DNA from: Cellulomonas wangsupingiae
Lineage (GTDB): Bacteria > Actinomycetota > Actinomycetes > Actinomycetales > Cellulomonadaceae
Assembly: GCF_024508275.1 (NCBI RefSeq)
Contig: NZ_CP101989.1
Span: forward strand, 1 to 64,000
Direction of reading: 5' to 3'
Length of the DNA stretch: 64,000 bases
Below, in pieces: positions 1-14,890 of the stretch. The translations under genes and the position numbers were made by a program. The notes beneath the pieces are model-generated. The model was not told where the DNA came from. It did not search any database and saw only the letters and a list, made by a program, of their open reading frames with translations. Every line of letters starts with the position of its first letter. The stretch's first letter is position 1.

Positions 1-277
1 TCCGCCGTCTCACCCTCTCGCGTACTTATGCCTGCCGGAGGACCTTCGTTAGCATCGGTGAGTCGCACGGGCAGCCCGACCGTGCCGTGCGGCGGTGGGC
101 CCGTGCCCGCCGAGGGTCCGCGTGCCGGGCGCGACGAGGGACGACCGTCCCCGGACCGCCGTGCGCACCTCGCACGACCCCGCGCGCAACGAGCGCACAG
201 GTGTGGACAACTATGTGGATGACGACCGTCCGTGCCACACTCACCGAGCCCGCTGGACCGAGGACCGAGGTAGGACG
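1..277. promoter_or_regulatory. dnaA upstream region with DnaA boxes
   Basis: No gene is supported here. The stretch holds a consensus-like DnaA box in reverse orientation at 202-210 (TGTGGACAA) and a second related word at 214-222 (TGTGGATGA), which suggests autoregulation of dnaA or an accessory origin element. A purine-rich ribosome-binding site lies at about 266-274, just before the TTG chosen as the dnaA start. An upstream in-frame extension of dnaA is possible but would translate the DnaA boxes, so I treat it as non-coding. Confidence 0.6.
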
Positions 278-1837
278 TTGCCACAGGACGAAGAGCCGGC
301 CCGCGTCTGGGGTCACGTCGTCGCGAGCCTCGAGGCGAGCCCCGACATCACCCCCCGCCAGCTGGCGTTCGTCCGTCTCGCCCACCCGCTGGGCCTGCTC
401 GACGGCACCATGCTGCTCGCCGTCGGCAACGACCTGACGAAGGAGTACCTCGAGTCGCGGGTGCGCGGCGAGGTGACCCAGGCGCTGTCGGAGGCGCTCG
501 GCCGGGAGGCCCGGTTCGCCATCACGGTCGACCCCGAGGTGGCCGACGACGTGCCGCCCGCGCTGCGCGTGGTGCCGACCTCCGCCCCGACGCCGTCGTA
601 CGAGCGCAACGGCGACGCCCGGCCCGATCTCGCGCTCGTCTCGTCGCACCACGCCTACGCGCAGAGCACGGACGGCGCCGCCGAGGGCTCGCGCTCCGAG
701 GACCCGCCCGACCCTGAGCCCCGCGGCGAGAGCCGGGCCCCGCTGCGCTCGGTCGACCGGTCGGGACAGGACTCCCCCGCGCCGCGCCGGGGTCTGTCCG
801 AGCCGGCACGGCTGAACCCGAAGTACCTCTTCGAGACGTTCGTCATCGGCTCGTCCAACCGTTTCGCGCACGCGGCAGCCGTGGCGGTCGCCGAGGCGCC
901 GGCCAAGGCCTACAACCCGCTGTTCATCTACGGCGACTCGGGACTGGGCAAGACGCACCTGCTCCACGCGATCGGGCACTACGCGCAGAACCTGTACCCG
1001 ACGGTGCGGGTGCGCTACGTGAACTCCGAGGAGTTCACCAACGACTTCATCAACTCCATCGGCGAGGGCAAGGCGGGCGCGTTCCAGCGTCGCTACCGCG
1101 AGGTCGACGTCCTGCTCATCGACGACATCCAGTTCCTGCAGGGCAAGGAACAGACGATGGAGGAGTTCTTCCACACGTTCAACACCCTGCACAACGCGAG
1201 CAAGCAGGTCGTCATCACGTCCGACGTCCCGCCCAAGCAGCTGAACGGCTTCGAGGACCGGATGCGTTCGCGCTTCGAGTGGGGCCTCATCACCGACGTC
1301 CAGCCGCCCGACCTCGAGACCCGGATCGCGATCCTGCGCAAGAAGGCCGCGAGCGAGCGCCTGCAGGCCCCGGACGACGTGCTGGAGTACATCGCGTCGC
1401 GGATCTCCACCAACATCCGCGAGCTCGAGGGTGCCCTCATCCGCGTCACCGCGTTCGCCAACCTCAACCGCCAGCTGGTCGACGTGTCCCTGGCGGAGAT
1501 CGTGCTCAAGGACCTCATCTCCGACGACCAGACGCAGGAGATCACGTCGACGACCGTCATCGGCCAGACCGCCGCGTACTTCGGTCTGTCGATCGAGGAC
1601 CTCTGCGGCTCCAGCCGCTCGCGCGTGCTCGTGACGGCCCGTCAGATCGCGATGTACCTGTGCCGTGAGCTCACGGACCTGTCGCTGCCCAAGATCGGGC
1701 AGGCCTTCGGCGGGCGCGACCACACGACGGTGATGCACGCGAACCGCAAGATCCGCGAGCTGATGGCCGAGCGCCGGTCGATCTACAACCAGGTGACCGA
1801 GCTGACGAACCGGATCAAGCAGCAGCACCGCGGCTGA
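278..1837 (+). CDS. dnaA: Chromosomal replication initiator DnaA
   Basis: DnaA is the AAA+ initiator that binds DnaA boxes in oriC, opens the duplex and recruits the helicase. The 519-residue product has an N-terminal helicase-interaction domain, a variable acidic/proline-rich linker (about residues 110-185), the AAA+ core with Walker A GDSGLGKT near residue 219 and Walker B LLIDDIQF near 280, and the C-terminal box-binding helix-turn-helix with [10 protein letters not shown] near 478. I chose the TTG at 278 because a GAGGTAGG ribosome-binding site precedes it and the protein then begins just before the conserved N-terminal domain. A GTG at 203 is an alternative but overlaps a DnaA box. Family assignment is certain; the start is likely. 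Confidence 0.97.
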   Translation: MPQDEEPARVWGHVVASLEASPDITPRQLAFVRLAHPLGLLDGTMLLAVGNDLTKEYLESRVRGEVTQALSEALGREARFAITVDPEVADDVPPALRVVPTSAPTPSYERNGDARPDLALVSSHHAYAQSTDGAAEGSRSEDPPDPEPRGESRAPLRSVDRSGQDSPAPRRGLSEPARLNPKYLFETFVIGSSNRFAHAAAVAVAEAPAKAYNPLFIYGDSGLGKTHLLHAIGHYAQNLYPTVRVRYVNSEEFTNDFINSIGEGKAGAFQRRYREVDVLLIDDIQFLQGKEQTMEEFFHTFNTLHNASKQVVITSDVPPKQLNGFEDRMRSRFEWGLITDVQPPDLETRIAILRKKAASERLQAPDDVLEYIASRISTNIRELEGALIRVTAFANLNRQLVDVSLAEIVLKDLISDDQTQEITSTTVIGQTAAYFGLSIEDLCGSSRSRVLVTARQIAMYLCRELTDLSLPKIGQAFGGRDHTTVMHANRKIRELMAERRSIYNQVTELTNRIKQQHRG

Positions 1838-2605
1838 CCGCCCTCCCCGGCCGCGACGGTGCGTCCGAGGAGTTCTCCACCGCGCCGGACAGTTGTCCAC
1901 AGGTTTGCCCACCGCCTGGGGACACTTGTGAACTCCTTCACCCAACAAGGCCCCACGGCAGGCGACGAGCCGGGTCAGGCGCGCGCACGACCGCGCTGAC
2001 CTGCATCGACAGCACGCGGTCCTTCCGGCCCACGCGACGCCCTCACCCGCTCTCACCAGCGTCGAAGCGCTTCGCTATGAGAGGACTCTCACGACAAACC
2101 GCCACCAAACACTTGACGGCGCGGTGAAAGGGCGGGTGAAACACGCATGGGACGAATGTTCACACCTGTGCACAGGCCTGTGGACGACGGTGGACGACAC
2201 GTGCTGGAGCTGTGGACAGGAGGGCACCTGTCGGTGGACGGCGGCGGACGGTGCTCGCGGCGTGCACCGACGTCCACGGACGACACCCCTGGCGCCACAG
2301 CCGGCCTCACAGGCCTCCATGGCACCTGACCTGCACACGGACCCGTCATCCACATGATCAACAGCCCCGATGACGACGACGACCCATCTACCAGGAAGAG
2401 ATCCACACACCGACGTGAGGCTGCGGACCGCTGCGACCAGGGCCGGCCCGACAACCGCCCGGATCACCGTCGTCACGGTGTACCGGCCGTCGGACCTGTC
2501 GCGTAGTGTTCGGCACAGCCCCGCCAGCGCCCGCTGCCGTGCCCGGACGTGCCCGCACCCGCCCGCACCGAAGAGCACCCGGGCCGGACGACGAGAAGGT
2601 GATGC
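1838..2605. other. Chromosomal origin oriC (dnaA-dnaN intergenic)
   Basis: This 768-bp spacer between dnaA and dnaN is the expected actinobacterial oriC. Visible DnaA-box words include a consensus TTGTCCACA at 1893-1901, TGTGCACAG at 2167-2175, TGTGGACGA at 2179-2187, TGTGGACAG at 2211-2219 and TCATCCACA at 2346-2354, in both orientations. Several weaker TGGAC words lie between. I do not see one clearly AT-rich unwinding element; the least GC-rich part is about 2085-2165. A possible dnaN promoter lies near 2504-2509 (TAGTGT), with no convincing -35. Confidence 0.9.
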
Positions 2606-3736
2606 ATGAGGTTCCGCGTCGATCGTGACGTGCTCGCCGATGCCGTCACGTGGACCGCACGCAGCCTGCCGACCCGGCCTCCTGTGCCCGTCCTCGCAGG
2701 TGTACGCATCGAGGCGGACACCACCGGCACCATCCAGCTGTCGAGCTTCGACTACGAGGTCTCGGCCCGGGCACAGCTGCCGGCGGACGTGAGCGAGCCC
2801 GGCACCGTGCTGGTGTCCGGCCGGCTCCTGGCGGAGATCTCCCGTGCGCTGCCGGCCAAGCCGGTCGACGTCGTCCTGGACGGCACGAAGGTCCAGGTCA
2901 CGTGCGGGGCCAGCCGGTTCACGCTGCTGACCATGCCCGTCGAGGACTACCCGAACCTGCCGGTGATGCCCGAGCTGACGGGCACCGTGGACGGCGACGA
3001 GCTGACGCACGCGGTCGCCCAGGTGTCCGTCGCCGCGAGCCGGGACGACACGCTGCCGCTGCTCACGGGCGTCCGCGTCGAGATCGAGGGCGAGAAGGTC
3101 ACGCTCCTCGCGACCGACCGCTACCGCCTCGCCCTGCGCGAGATGACCTGGAAGCCGGCCAACCCCGCGGTCCAGGCCGTCGCACTGGTCCGCGCACGCA
3201 CGCTCTCCGACGCCGCGAAGTCGCTCGGGGGCGCGGGTTCGGTCTCGGTCGCCCTGTCGACCGGTGGCGGTGTCGACCTCATCGGCTTCGAGGCCGCCGG
3301 TCGCCAGACGACGAGCCTGCTCGTGGACGGCGACTACCCGCCCGTGCGCCGGCTCTTCCCCGACGAGACGCCGATCCACGCGATCGTCAACACGCAGGCG
3401 CTGACCGAGGCCGCCAAGCGCGTCGCGCTCGTCGCGGAGCGCAACACGCCGATCCGGCTGACGTTCAGCGAGGGCCAGGTCGTGCTGGACGCCGGGCAGG
3501 GCGACGACGCGCAGGCGTCGGAGGCCCTCGAGGCGGTCCTCGTCGGTGACGACATCTCGGTCGCGTTCAACCCGCACTTCCTGGCCGACGGCCTGGGTGC
3601 GCTGGACACGACCTTCGTGCGGATGTCGTTCACGCACCCGAACAAGCCCGTGGAGTTCACGGGCCAGGAGTCGCTCGAGGGCGACGACCTCAAGGACTAC
3701 CGCTACCTGCTGGTGCCGATCCGCTTCGCGAGCTGA
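2606..3736 (+). CDS. dnaN: DNA polymerase III sliding clamp (beta subunit)
   Basis: DnaN forms the ring-shaped dimer that tethers DNA polymerase III to DNA and serves as a hub for replication and repair proteins. The 376-residue length and the three repeated clamp domains fit the family, and the C-terminus (YRYLLVPIR) is the typical clamp ending. The ATG at 2606 follows a GAGAAGGTG ribosome-binding site about 8 bases upstream. It is the first gene after oriC and is followed by gnd and recF, the usual order in Actinobacteria. Confidence 0.97.
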   Translation: MRFRVDRDVLADAVTWTARSLPTRPPVPVLAGVRIEADTTGTIQLSSFDYEVSARAQLPADVSEPGTVLVSGRLLAEISRALPAKPVDVVLDGTKVQVTCGASRFTLLTMPVEDYPNLPVMPELTGTVDGDELTHAVAQVSVAASRDDTLPLLTGVRVEIEGEKVTLLATDRYRLALREMTWKPANPAVQAVALVRARTLSDAAKSLGGAGSVSVALSTGGGVDLIGFEAAGRQTTSLLVDGDYPPVRRLFPDETPIHAIVNTQALTEAAKRVALVAERNTPIRLTFSEGQVVLDAGQGDDAQASEALEAVLVGDDISVAFNPHFLADGLGALDTTFVRMSFTHPNKPVEFTGQESLEGDDLKDYRYLLVPIRFAS

Positions 3737-3822
3737 CGCCGCACGGGCGGGCACGCCGCAGGTGCGGCACAGTGACCGGGACGGACGGCGGGCAGGGCCC
3801 GGCGCGGAAGAGGAGCGACGGC

Positions 3823-4752
3823 ATGCACATCGGTCTGGTGGGTCTGGGCAAGATGGGCGCGAACATGCGTCTGCGGCTCCGGGACGCGGGCATCGAGGTC
3901 ACGGGGTTCGACCGGAACCCCGACGTGACGGACGTGCCTTCCCTGGAGGCCCTCGTCGACGCGCTCCCCGCCGGTGAGCGCGTCGTGTGGGTGATGGTGC
4001 CCTCGGGAGCGGTCACGGACGCCGTCATCCGCGACCTCGCCGGCCTGCTGGCGCCCGGGGACCTCGTCATCGACGGCGGCAACTCGTACTACCAGGACGA
4101 CGCGGCGCACGCCGCCGTGCTGGCCGAGCACGGCGTCGGCTTCGTCGACGCCGGGGTCTCGGGCGGCATCTGGGGCCTGGAGAACGGGTACGGCCTCATG
4201 GTCGGCGGCGCGCCCGACGACGTCGAGCGCGCGATGCCCGTCTTCGACGCCCTGCGGCCCGCGGGCGAGCGTGCCGACGGCTTCGTGCACGCCGGGCCGG
4301 TGGGGGCCGGTCACTACGCCAAGATGGTGCACAACGGCATCGAGTACGGCCTGATGCAGGCGTACGCCGAGGGCTACGAGCTCCTGGCCGCGAAGGACCT
4401 GATCACGGACGTGCCGGCGACGATGCGCGCGTGGTCGACGGGCACGGTCGTGCGGTCGTGGCTGCTGGACCTGCTGGTCCAGGCCCTCGAGCAGGACCCG
4501 CGCTTCGGTGCGATCGACGACTGGGTCGAGGACTCGGGCGAGGGCCGGTGGACCGTCGACGAGGCGATCGACCTGGCCGTCCCGGCGCCCGTGATCTCCG
4601 CGGCGCTGTTCGCGCGCTTCGCGTCGCGGCAGGGCGAGTCCCCCGCCATGAAGGCCGTCGCCGCGCTCCGCCAGCAGTTCGGTGGCCACGCCGTGCGCGC
4701 CGCGGGCGCCGAGACGGTGACCCCGTCGGCACCGCCGACGTCGGAGGCCTGA
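3823..4752 (+). CDS. gnd: 6-phosphogluconate dehydrogenase (short, NAD-type)
   Basis: The product oxidatively decarboxylates 6-phosphogluconate to ribulose 5-phosphate in the pentose phosphate pathway. The 309-residue protein starts with a Rossmann motif ([12 protein letters not shown]) and carries GGNSYYQDD and [12 protein letters not shown], the substrate-binding and signature segments, followed by [10 protein letters not shown]. It is the short form near 300 residues, usually NAD-dependent, not the 470-residue enzyme. The ATG at 3823 has a GAAGAGGAGC ribosome-binding site. The gene sits between dnaN and recF, a conserved actinobacterial position, and its stop is 5 bases before the recF start, so the two are probably co-transcribed. 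Confidence 0.95.
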   Translation: MHIGLVGLGKMGANMRLRLRDAGIEVTGFDRNPDVTDVPSLEALVDALPAGERVVWVMVPSGAVTDAVIRDLAGLLAPGDLVIDGGNSYYQDDAAHAAVLAEHGVGFVDAGVSGGIWGLENGYGLMVGGAPDDVERAMPVFDALRPAGERADGFVHAGPVGAGHYAKMVHNGIEYGLMQAYAEGYELLAAKDLITDVPATMRAWSTGTVVRSWLLDLLVQALEQDPRFGAIDDWVEDSGEGRWTVDEAIDLAVPAPVISAALFARFASRQGESPAMKAVAALRQQFGGHAVRAAGAETVTPSAPPTSEA

Positions 4753-4757
4753 GCCGC

Positions 4758-5954
4758 GTGTACGTCGCGCACCTGTCCCTCACCGACTTCCGGTCGTACC
4801 ACCAGGTCGAGCTGCCGCTCGAGCCGGGGATCACGGCGCTGGTCGGCCCGAACGGGCAGGGCAAGACCAACCTCGTCGAGGCCGTCGGGTACGTCGCGAC
4901 GCTCGGCAGCCACCGCGTGCCGTCCGACGCCGCGCTGGTGCGTGCCGGCGCGAACCGCGCCGTCGTGCGCGCCAAGGTGGTGCGCGAGGAGCGGCCCACG
5001 CTCGTCGAGGTCGAGATCACCCCGGGCAAGGCGAACCGGGCGCGCGTCAACGGCGGCTCCCCCGGCCGCGCGCGCGACGTGCTCGGCATCCTGCGGACCG
5101 TCCTGTTCGCCCCGGAGGACCTCTCCCTCGTCAAGGGCGATCCCGACGGCCGGCGCCGGTTCCTCGACGACCTGCTGGTCCAGCTCACGCCCCGCATCGC
5201 GGGCGTGCTCGGGGACTACGAGCGGGTCCTGCGCCAGCGGTCGGCGCTGCTCAAGTCGGCAGCGGCGGCGACCCGGGCCCGCGCGGGCGCGGACCTGCGC
5301 ACCCTCGACGTGTGGGACGCCAAGCTCGCGCAGACCGGTGCCCAGGTCGTCGTCGCACGCCAGGCGCTCGTCGCCGCCCTGCGGCCGCGTGCCGCGGACG
5401 CCTACCGCCAGGTCAGCTCCGGGCAGGGCGAGCTCGGGCTGACGTACCGCTCGTCGCTGGACGCGGCGTCCGGGCCGGACGCGGGCGAGCCGGTCGTCGG
5501 AGCCGACGCGACCGTCGACCTCGTCGAGGCGCGCCTGCTCGACGCCATGGGCCGGCTGCGCTCCAAGGAGATCGAACGGGGCGTGTGCCTCGTCGGCCCG
5601 CACCGGGACGACCTGCAGCTCACGCTCGGAGACCTGCCGGCCAAGGGGTACGCGAGCCACGGCGAGTCCTGGTCCGTGGCGCTCGCGCTGCGGCTGGCGT
5701 CGTACGCGCTGCTCACGCACGGGGTCGACGACGCGGGTGCCTGGGCGGCGGACTGGGGACCGGACGGCGAGCCGGTGCTGATCCTCGACGACGTGTTCGC
5801 CGAGCTCGACACCCGCCGGCGGGAGCGGCTGGCGGAGCTCGTCGCCGGCGCGCGCCAGGTGCTGGTCACCGCCGCGGTGGCGCAGGACGTGCCCGAGCCG
5901 CTGGCGGGTGCGCGTGTCGACGTCATGGGCGGCGAGGTCGCACGTGTCCTCTAG
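4758..5954 (+). CDS. recF: DNA replication and repair protein RecF
   Basis: RecF is an SMC-like ATPase that helps load RecA at gaps and stalled forks. The 398-residue protein has Walker [10 protein letters not shown] near residue 30, the [12 protein letters not shown] segment, a signature region [17 protein letters not shown] and Walker [13 protein letters not shown] near residue 340. It begins with GTG at 4758, five bases after gnd. Its stop overlaps the start of the DUF721 gene by 11 bases, which points to translational coupling. Confidence 0.96.
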   Translation: MYVAHLSLTDFRSYHQVELPLEPGITALVGPNGQGKTNLVEAVGYVATLGSHRVPSDAALVRAGANRAVVRAKVVREERPTLVEVEITPGKANRARVNGGSPGRARDVLGILRTVLFAPEDLSLVKGDPDGRRRFLDDLLVQLTPRIAGVLGDYERVLRQRSALLKSAAAATRARAGADLRTLDVWDAKLAQTGAQVVVARQALVAALRPRAADAYRQVSSGQGELGLTYRSSLDAASGPDAGEPVVGADATVDLVEARLLDAMGRLRSKEIERGVCLVGPHRDDLQLTLGDLPAKGYASHGESWSVALALRLASYALLTHGVDDAGAWAADWGPDGEPVLILDDVFAELDTRRRERLAELVAGARQVLVTAAVAQDVPEPLAGARVDVMGGEVARVL

Positions 5955-6585
5955 GCGCGGCCGTGCCGCCTCCCCCACGCGCCCCGCGGACACCGCCGGG
6001 ACGTCGGGACGCACCGCTCCCGAGCAGCCGGCGCCCGACGACGGCGCCCTGCTGCCCGCGCCGACGGAGGTCCCGGACGGGGTCCCCGTCTCCGAGCTCG
6101 TGACGCTCACGCCGCCCGAGCAGGTGGTGCGTGCGGCCCTGGCCCGGGCGAAGGCGGCGGCACGCGCCCGCGGCCTGCGACCTGGCGTGGTCCGCAGCAG
6201 GCCGCTGACCAGCGGCTCCGCACCCGGTCCGCGCGATCCCCAGCCGCTGGCGGTGTCCGCGGGCCTGCTCGCGCGGGACCTGGGCTGGGAGCCCGGGCTC
6301 GTCGTGGGTGATCTCGTGCACCGGTGGGCGCACATCGTCGGGCCGCAGGTCGCCGAGCACTGCGAGTACGTGTCGTTCACCGCGGGGCTGCTCACGGTGC
6401 GCGCGTCGTCCACGGCGTGGGCGGCCAACCTGCGGCTGCTGGCCCCGGCGATGCTGGCGCGGTTCGACGAGACCCTCGGGGAGGGCGTCGTCGTGCAGAT
6501 CGACGTGCTCGGACCCGTCGGTCACGGGTTCGGCCGCGGTCCGCGGCGCGTCGCCGGGCGGGGCCCGCGCGACACGTACGGCTGA
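5944..6585 (+). CDS. DUF721 (DciA-like) protein
   Basis: This 213-residue protein has a low-complexity N-terminus of about 100 residues and a C-terminal DUF721 domain (about 105-200: the [20 protein letters not shown] segment and [20 protein letters not shown]). DUF721 proteins related to DciA help load or operate the replicative helicase in bacteria lacking DnaC, and the actinobacterial homologue lies between recF and gyrB, as here. The function in this organism is inferred from family and context. I chose the GTG at 5944 because it overlaps the recF end in the usual way and gives the short SSRRGR N-terminus; no strong ribosome-binding site is visible. Confidence 0.88.
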   Translation: MSSRRGRAASPTRPADTAGTSGRTAPEQPAPDDGALLPAPTEVPDGVPVSELVTLTPPEQVVRAALARAKAAARARGLRPGVVRSRPLTSGSAPGPRDPQPLAVSAGLLARDLGWEPGLVVGDLVHRWAHIVGPQVAEHCEYVSFTAGLLTVRASSTAWAANLRLLAPAMLARFDETLGEGVVVQIDVLGPVGHGFGRGPRRVAGRGPRDTYG

Positions 6586-8873
<2,288 letters not shown>

Positions 8874-8937
8874 CGCGGGTGCCGGGGACGCCGGCGCACG
8901 CGACCGAGCTGGTTAAGACGACTGGAGTGACCCGCAC

Positions 8938-11528
<2,591 letters not shown>

Positions 11529-11532
<4 letters not shown>

Positions 11533-12476
11533 GTGACACGCCCCCCTCGATCCCGCCGCGCAAGCGGCCGACGGGTCCCCTGACGGACGGCGGGCCCCAG
11601 CCGGCCGAGCAGAAGGGGTCCGTCCGGGCCCCGGAGCACGACGCGGCAGGCAGCTCCTGGTCATCGGTCGGCGGTGCCGGACGGTCGACGCCCCCGACGT
11701 ACACGGTCGACGTGCGCAGCAGCGCCGTCCCCACGTCGTCGACGGGGCGCTCCACGAGCCCGTCGGGCCCGCGGACGGACACGGCGCCGCGGCCGTCGGC
11801 GGAGTCGCCTCGGCCGGCCCCCGCGCCGGCTGCGGAGGAGGGGGCCGGGGACGACCAGGAGCCGCCCTCGCCACTGGTCACGGCGGTCGACGCGACCACC
11901 GTCTGGCTGAAGAAGGCCGCCGAAGCCACTGGATCGGGACTCTCGAAGGCGTACTCTCAGCTGACCCGCCCCCGCACCGAGGACGACCACATGACCACGA
12001 CGCCGACGGCAGCCGGTGCCGCCACCACCGAGCGCCCCGTCCCCCGGACGACGGCGCCCGTCACAGGTGCCACGGCGCGTCCCACGACGGGACGCATCCC
12101 CACGATCGGCGGTGGACCGCGCCGCGTGCGGCTCGCGATCTCCCGGGTCGACCCGTGGTCGGTCATGAAGCTCGCGTTCCTGCTGTCCGTCGCGATCGGC
12201 ATCATGATCGTCGTCGCGGCGATCGTCGTGTGGTTCACGCTCGACAGCCTCCACGTGTTCACGCAGATCGACGACCTCGTCACGCAGGTCGTCGGCACCG
12301 AGAGCCCGCTGGACATCCTGGCGTACGTGTCGTTCGAGAAGACCGTCTCGGCTGCCACGCTGGTCGGCGTCATCGACGTCTTCCTGCTCACGGCGCTCGC
12401 GACCATCGGCGCGTTCCTCTACAACATCGTGGCGGCGCTCGTCGGCGGCGTGCACGTGACGATGACGGACGAGTGA
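11529..12476 (+). CDS. DUF3566 transmembrane protein
   Basis: This 315-residue protein has a long disordered N-terminal half rich in P, T and S, then a conserved C-terminal domain that begins with a Pro/Arg-rich segment ([20 protein letters not shown]) and contains two membrane helices, about residues 216-240 and 275-300. The DUF3566 family is nearly always placed directly after gyrA in Actinobacteria, and here its ATG overlaps the gyrA stop (ATGA). Its function is unknown. Confidence 0.85.
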
Positions 12477-12511
12477 GCCGTCCGGGACACCCCGACGCCG
12501 ACGCGACCGGT

Positions 12512-12541
12512 TTGGGCGCGGCGGCTCGCCTGGGGTAGTCT
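12512..12541 (+). promoter_or_regulatory. Candidate tRNA-Ile promoter
   Basis: A TTGGGC hexamer at 12512-12517 and a TAGTCT hexamer at 12536-12541 are separated by 18 bases, a reasonable sigma-70-type promoter about 60 bp before tRNA-Ile. Confidence 0.45.
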
Positions 12542-12600
12542 CGACCGTCGCGCCCACCCGGTGCGGATCCCCCGAGGATCGAACCGGTCGGACGTGTCAC

Positions 12601-12674
12601 GGGCCTATAGCTCAGACGGTTAGAGCGCTTCCCTGATAAGGAAGAGGTCACAGGTTCAAGTCCTGTTAGGCCCA
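12601..12674 (+). tRNA. tRNA-Ile (anticodon GAT)
   Basis: The 74-nt cloverleaf has a 7-bp acceptor stem (GGGCCTA with TAGGCCC), discriminator A, a CTGATAA anticodon loop reading GAT and the GTTCAAGTC T-arm. No CCA is encoded. It sits after gyrA and DUF3566, a standard actinobacterial location. Confidence 0.97.
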
Positions 12675-12736
12675 CTCTGCAGGCACGCACCGCGTGCTCC
12701 GCGGTCTGCCGGCACCCACCCGAGACGGGGGAACCG

Positions 12737-12856
12737 ATGAAGAAGCTCCTGCTCCTGGCCGCGGTCGCGGCTGTCGGCTACGTCGCCTGGCAGAAGTACG
12801 CGCAGGACCGCGACGAGCGGGACCTGTGGGCAGAGGTCACCGACACCTTCGAGTGA
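12737..12856 (+). CDS. DLW-39 family small protein
   Basis: This 39-residue protein begins with a hydrophobic segment after two lysines (MKKLLLLAAVAAVGYVAWQK) and contains the family's diagnostic D-L-W triplet (RDERDLWAEVTD). Both the length of 39 and the position between tRNA-Ile and tRNA-Ala match the DLW-39 family of Actinobacteria. Its function is not known; one short membrane-anchoring helix is likely. The ATG at 12737 follows a GGGGGAAC ribosome-binding site. Confidence 0.9.
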   Translation: MKKLLLLAAVAAVGYVAWQKYAQDRDERDLWAEVTDTFE

Positions 12857-12871
12857 CCGCTCGCCCGACCG

Positions 12872-12944
12872 GGGGCCATGGCGCAATTGGTAGCGCACCT
12901 GCTTTGCAAGCAGGGGGTTAGGGGTTCGAGTCCCCTTGGCTCCA
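12872..12944 (+). tRNA. tRNA-Ala (anticodon TGC)
   Basis: The 73-nt cloverleaf has the acceptor stem GGGGCCA with TGGCTCC, including the G3-T70 wobble pair that is the alanine identity element, discriminator A, and anticodon loop TTTGCAA reading TGC. No CCA is encoded. Confidence 0.97.
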
Positions 12945-12953
12945 CGTCGGCGG

Positions 12954-12983
12954 ACGACGCAGGACACTGACGTCCTGCGTCGT
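12954..12983. terminator. Hairpin after tRNA-Ala
   Basis: A perfect 12-bp stem (ACGACGCAGGAC with GTCCTGCGTCGT) and 6-nt loop follow tRNA-Ala by 9 bases and sit just before the convergent ATPase gene. It can serve both strands. There is no clear T-run, as is common in high-GC Actinobacteria. Confidence 0.75.
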
Positions 12984-13003
12984 TCTGCACGTGCCCGGAC
13001 GGC

Positions 13004-13474
13004 TCACTGCGCGGGGAACGTCGCCCAGATGTTCTTGGCCTCGTCCGTGGCGTACCAGCCGACCTTCAGCGACAGCTGCCGCGCCAGGTGCAGGCCCAGT
13101 CCCCCGGCGCCGGTGATGCGCGTGCCGGCGTAGACCGGCTGCGACCCCGGGTCGTGGTCCGCCACGTCGAGGAGCCACTGCTCGTCCGTCCGCGACAGCG
13201 CCACGGTCGTCGGCGGGACCCCGTGCGTGAGGGCGTTCGCCGCGAGCTCGGTCGCGATGAGGACCAGCTTGTCGGGCGTCGACCCGAGGTCCTGCCGGGC
13301 ACCCGCGGCGTGGCCGCCGATCTCGTCGGCGAGCTCGTGCCGCAGCGTGCGCAGCTGCGAGGTCGATGCGAGCGCCCAGCGCCGCACGGGCGCGAACCCC
13401 TCGGGCGGGAGGCGCACCGGCAGCCCTGCGTCCTCGTCCGTCAGCTCCAGTCGGTCCAGCCTGCTGTCCACCAC
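13004..13474 (-). CDS. RsbW-like ATP-binding regulator
   Basis: This 156-residue protein is a stand-alone HATPase_c domain of the anti-sigma-factor/SpoIIE-partner type. It shows the N-box TELAANALTHG near residue 73, a DVADHD segment (G1-like), and GGLGLHLARQLS (G2-like). Such proteins bind ATP and usually phosphorylate an anti-anti-sigma partner or sequester a sigma factor. No partner gene is adjacent, so the target is unknown. I chose the GTG at 13474, which has a GGGGAGG ribosome-binding site 7 bases upstream. Confidence 0.85.
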   Translation of the reverse strand: MVDSRLDRLELTDEDAGLPVRLPPEGFAPVRRWALASTSQLRTLRHELADEIGGHAAGARQDLGSTPDKLVLIATELAANALTHGVPPTTVALSRTDEQWLLDVADHDPGSQPVYAGTRITGAGGLGLHLARQLSLKVGWYATDEAKNIWATFPAQ

Positions 13475-13664
13475 GTCCTGACCTCCCCTCGTCCAGGAAC
13501 GAGCCTCACAGGCCGCAGGCGATCGCGCACCTCGCACGGCGTGCCGACACGAAATGAGCACGACACGGGTCCCGTGAGACGGGGATCCTCCTGCGTGGCC
13601 CGCCGGGACACGTCCGCCGGGTCCTCCGCCCGGCGACCCCGGGCGACGACCGAGGAGGAAAGTC

Positions 13665-14890
13665 GTGACCGGCACGTTCCCCGTCGCCCTGCGCGGTGCC
13701 GTCGCACCTACGCTCATGTGGGCCCACGAGCAGGACGTCGAGCCCGCCGCCCTGCAGCAGCTGCGCAACATCGCCGCCCTGCCGTGGGTGCACGGGGTGC
13801 GCGTGATGCCCGACGTCCACCTCGGCAAGGGGGCGACCGTCGGTTCGGTCATCGCGATGCGCGACGCCGTGTCGCCCAACGCGGTGGGCGTCGACATCGG
13901 CTGCGGGATGATCGGGGTGCGGACGTCGCTGACGGCCGACGACCTGCCCGACGACCTGCACGCGCTGCGGTCCGCGGTCGAGTCCCGCATCCCGGTCGGC
14001 TTCCGCTCGCACGACGAGGCGGTCGACCTGCGTCGGCTGCGCCCGATCGGCGCGCGTGCGCGGACCGCGGAGGCACTGCGGGGCGCGGACGCGTTCTGGG
14101 CGCGGTTCGGGTCCCTGACACCCCGTGTCCGCGACCTGGAGACCCGTGCGCGGCGTCAGCTCGGCTCGCTGGGCGGCGGCAACCACTTCCTCGAGGTGTG
14201 CCTGGACGACGACGACGGCGTGTGGCTGCAGCTGCACTCCGGCTCGCGGAACATCGGCAAGTCGCTCGCGGAGGTGCACGTCGCCGTCGCCAAAGGGCTC
14301 CCCACAACCAGGGCCTGGTGGACCGGGACCTGGCGGTCCTGCTCGCGGGCACGCCCCAGATGGACGCCTACCTGCACGACCTGTGGTGGGCGCAGGAGTA
14401 CGCGGCGCGGTCGCGTGCGGTGATGATGACGCTGTTCGTCGACGCCGTCCGGGCCACGTTCGCGGACCGTGACGTCGTCTTCGAGGAGGTCGCGAACGTG
14501 CACCACAACTACGTCGCGACCGAGCACATCGACGGCGCCGACCTGGTCGTCACCCGCAAGGGCGCGATCCGGGCCGGCGCGGGCGACGTAGGCCTCATCC
14601 CGGGGTCGATGGGCACGGGCTCGTACATCGTGCGGGGCCTGGGGAACCCGGCGTCGTACTGGTCGGCGTCCCACGGCGCCGGCCGGCGCATGTCCCGTGC
14701 GGCGGCCAAGCGGACCTTCACGCTCGACGACCTCGCGGCGCAGACCGCGGGCGTCGAGTGCCGCAAGGACGTCGGCGTCCTCGACGAGATCCCCGGTGCG
14801 TACAAGGACCTCGACCAGGTGATCGCGGCGCAGTCGGACCTCGTGGAGGTCGTCGCACGACTGCGCACGATCGTGTGTGTGAAGGGCTGA
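13665..14890 (+). pseudogene. rtcB: RtcB RNA ligase gene with a frameshift
   Basis: RtcB joins RNA 2',3'-cyclic phosphate (3'-phosphate) ends to 5'-OH ends using GTP and manganese. The first frame (13665 to about 14303) has PDVHLGKGATVGSV, GVDIGCGMIG, LGSLGGGNHFLEV and HSGSRNIGKSLAE. The rest (HNQGLVDRDLAV, then HHNYV, RKGAIRAG, GSMGTGSYIV and SHGAGRRMSR) continues in the next frame to 14890. The break lies in a CCCC run at 14300-14303; one extra C would restore a full protein of about 408 residues with all the Mn and GTP motifs. It is either a recent mutation or a base-call error. The GTG start has a GAGGAGGAAAG ribosome-binding site. Confidence 0.9.

Noticed and set aside
203..277. dnaA start at GTG 203
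   Set aside because: It would make the DnaA box at 202-210 coding and lacks a good ribosome-binding site; the TTG at 278 has one.
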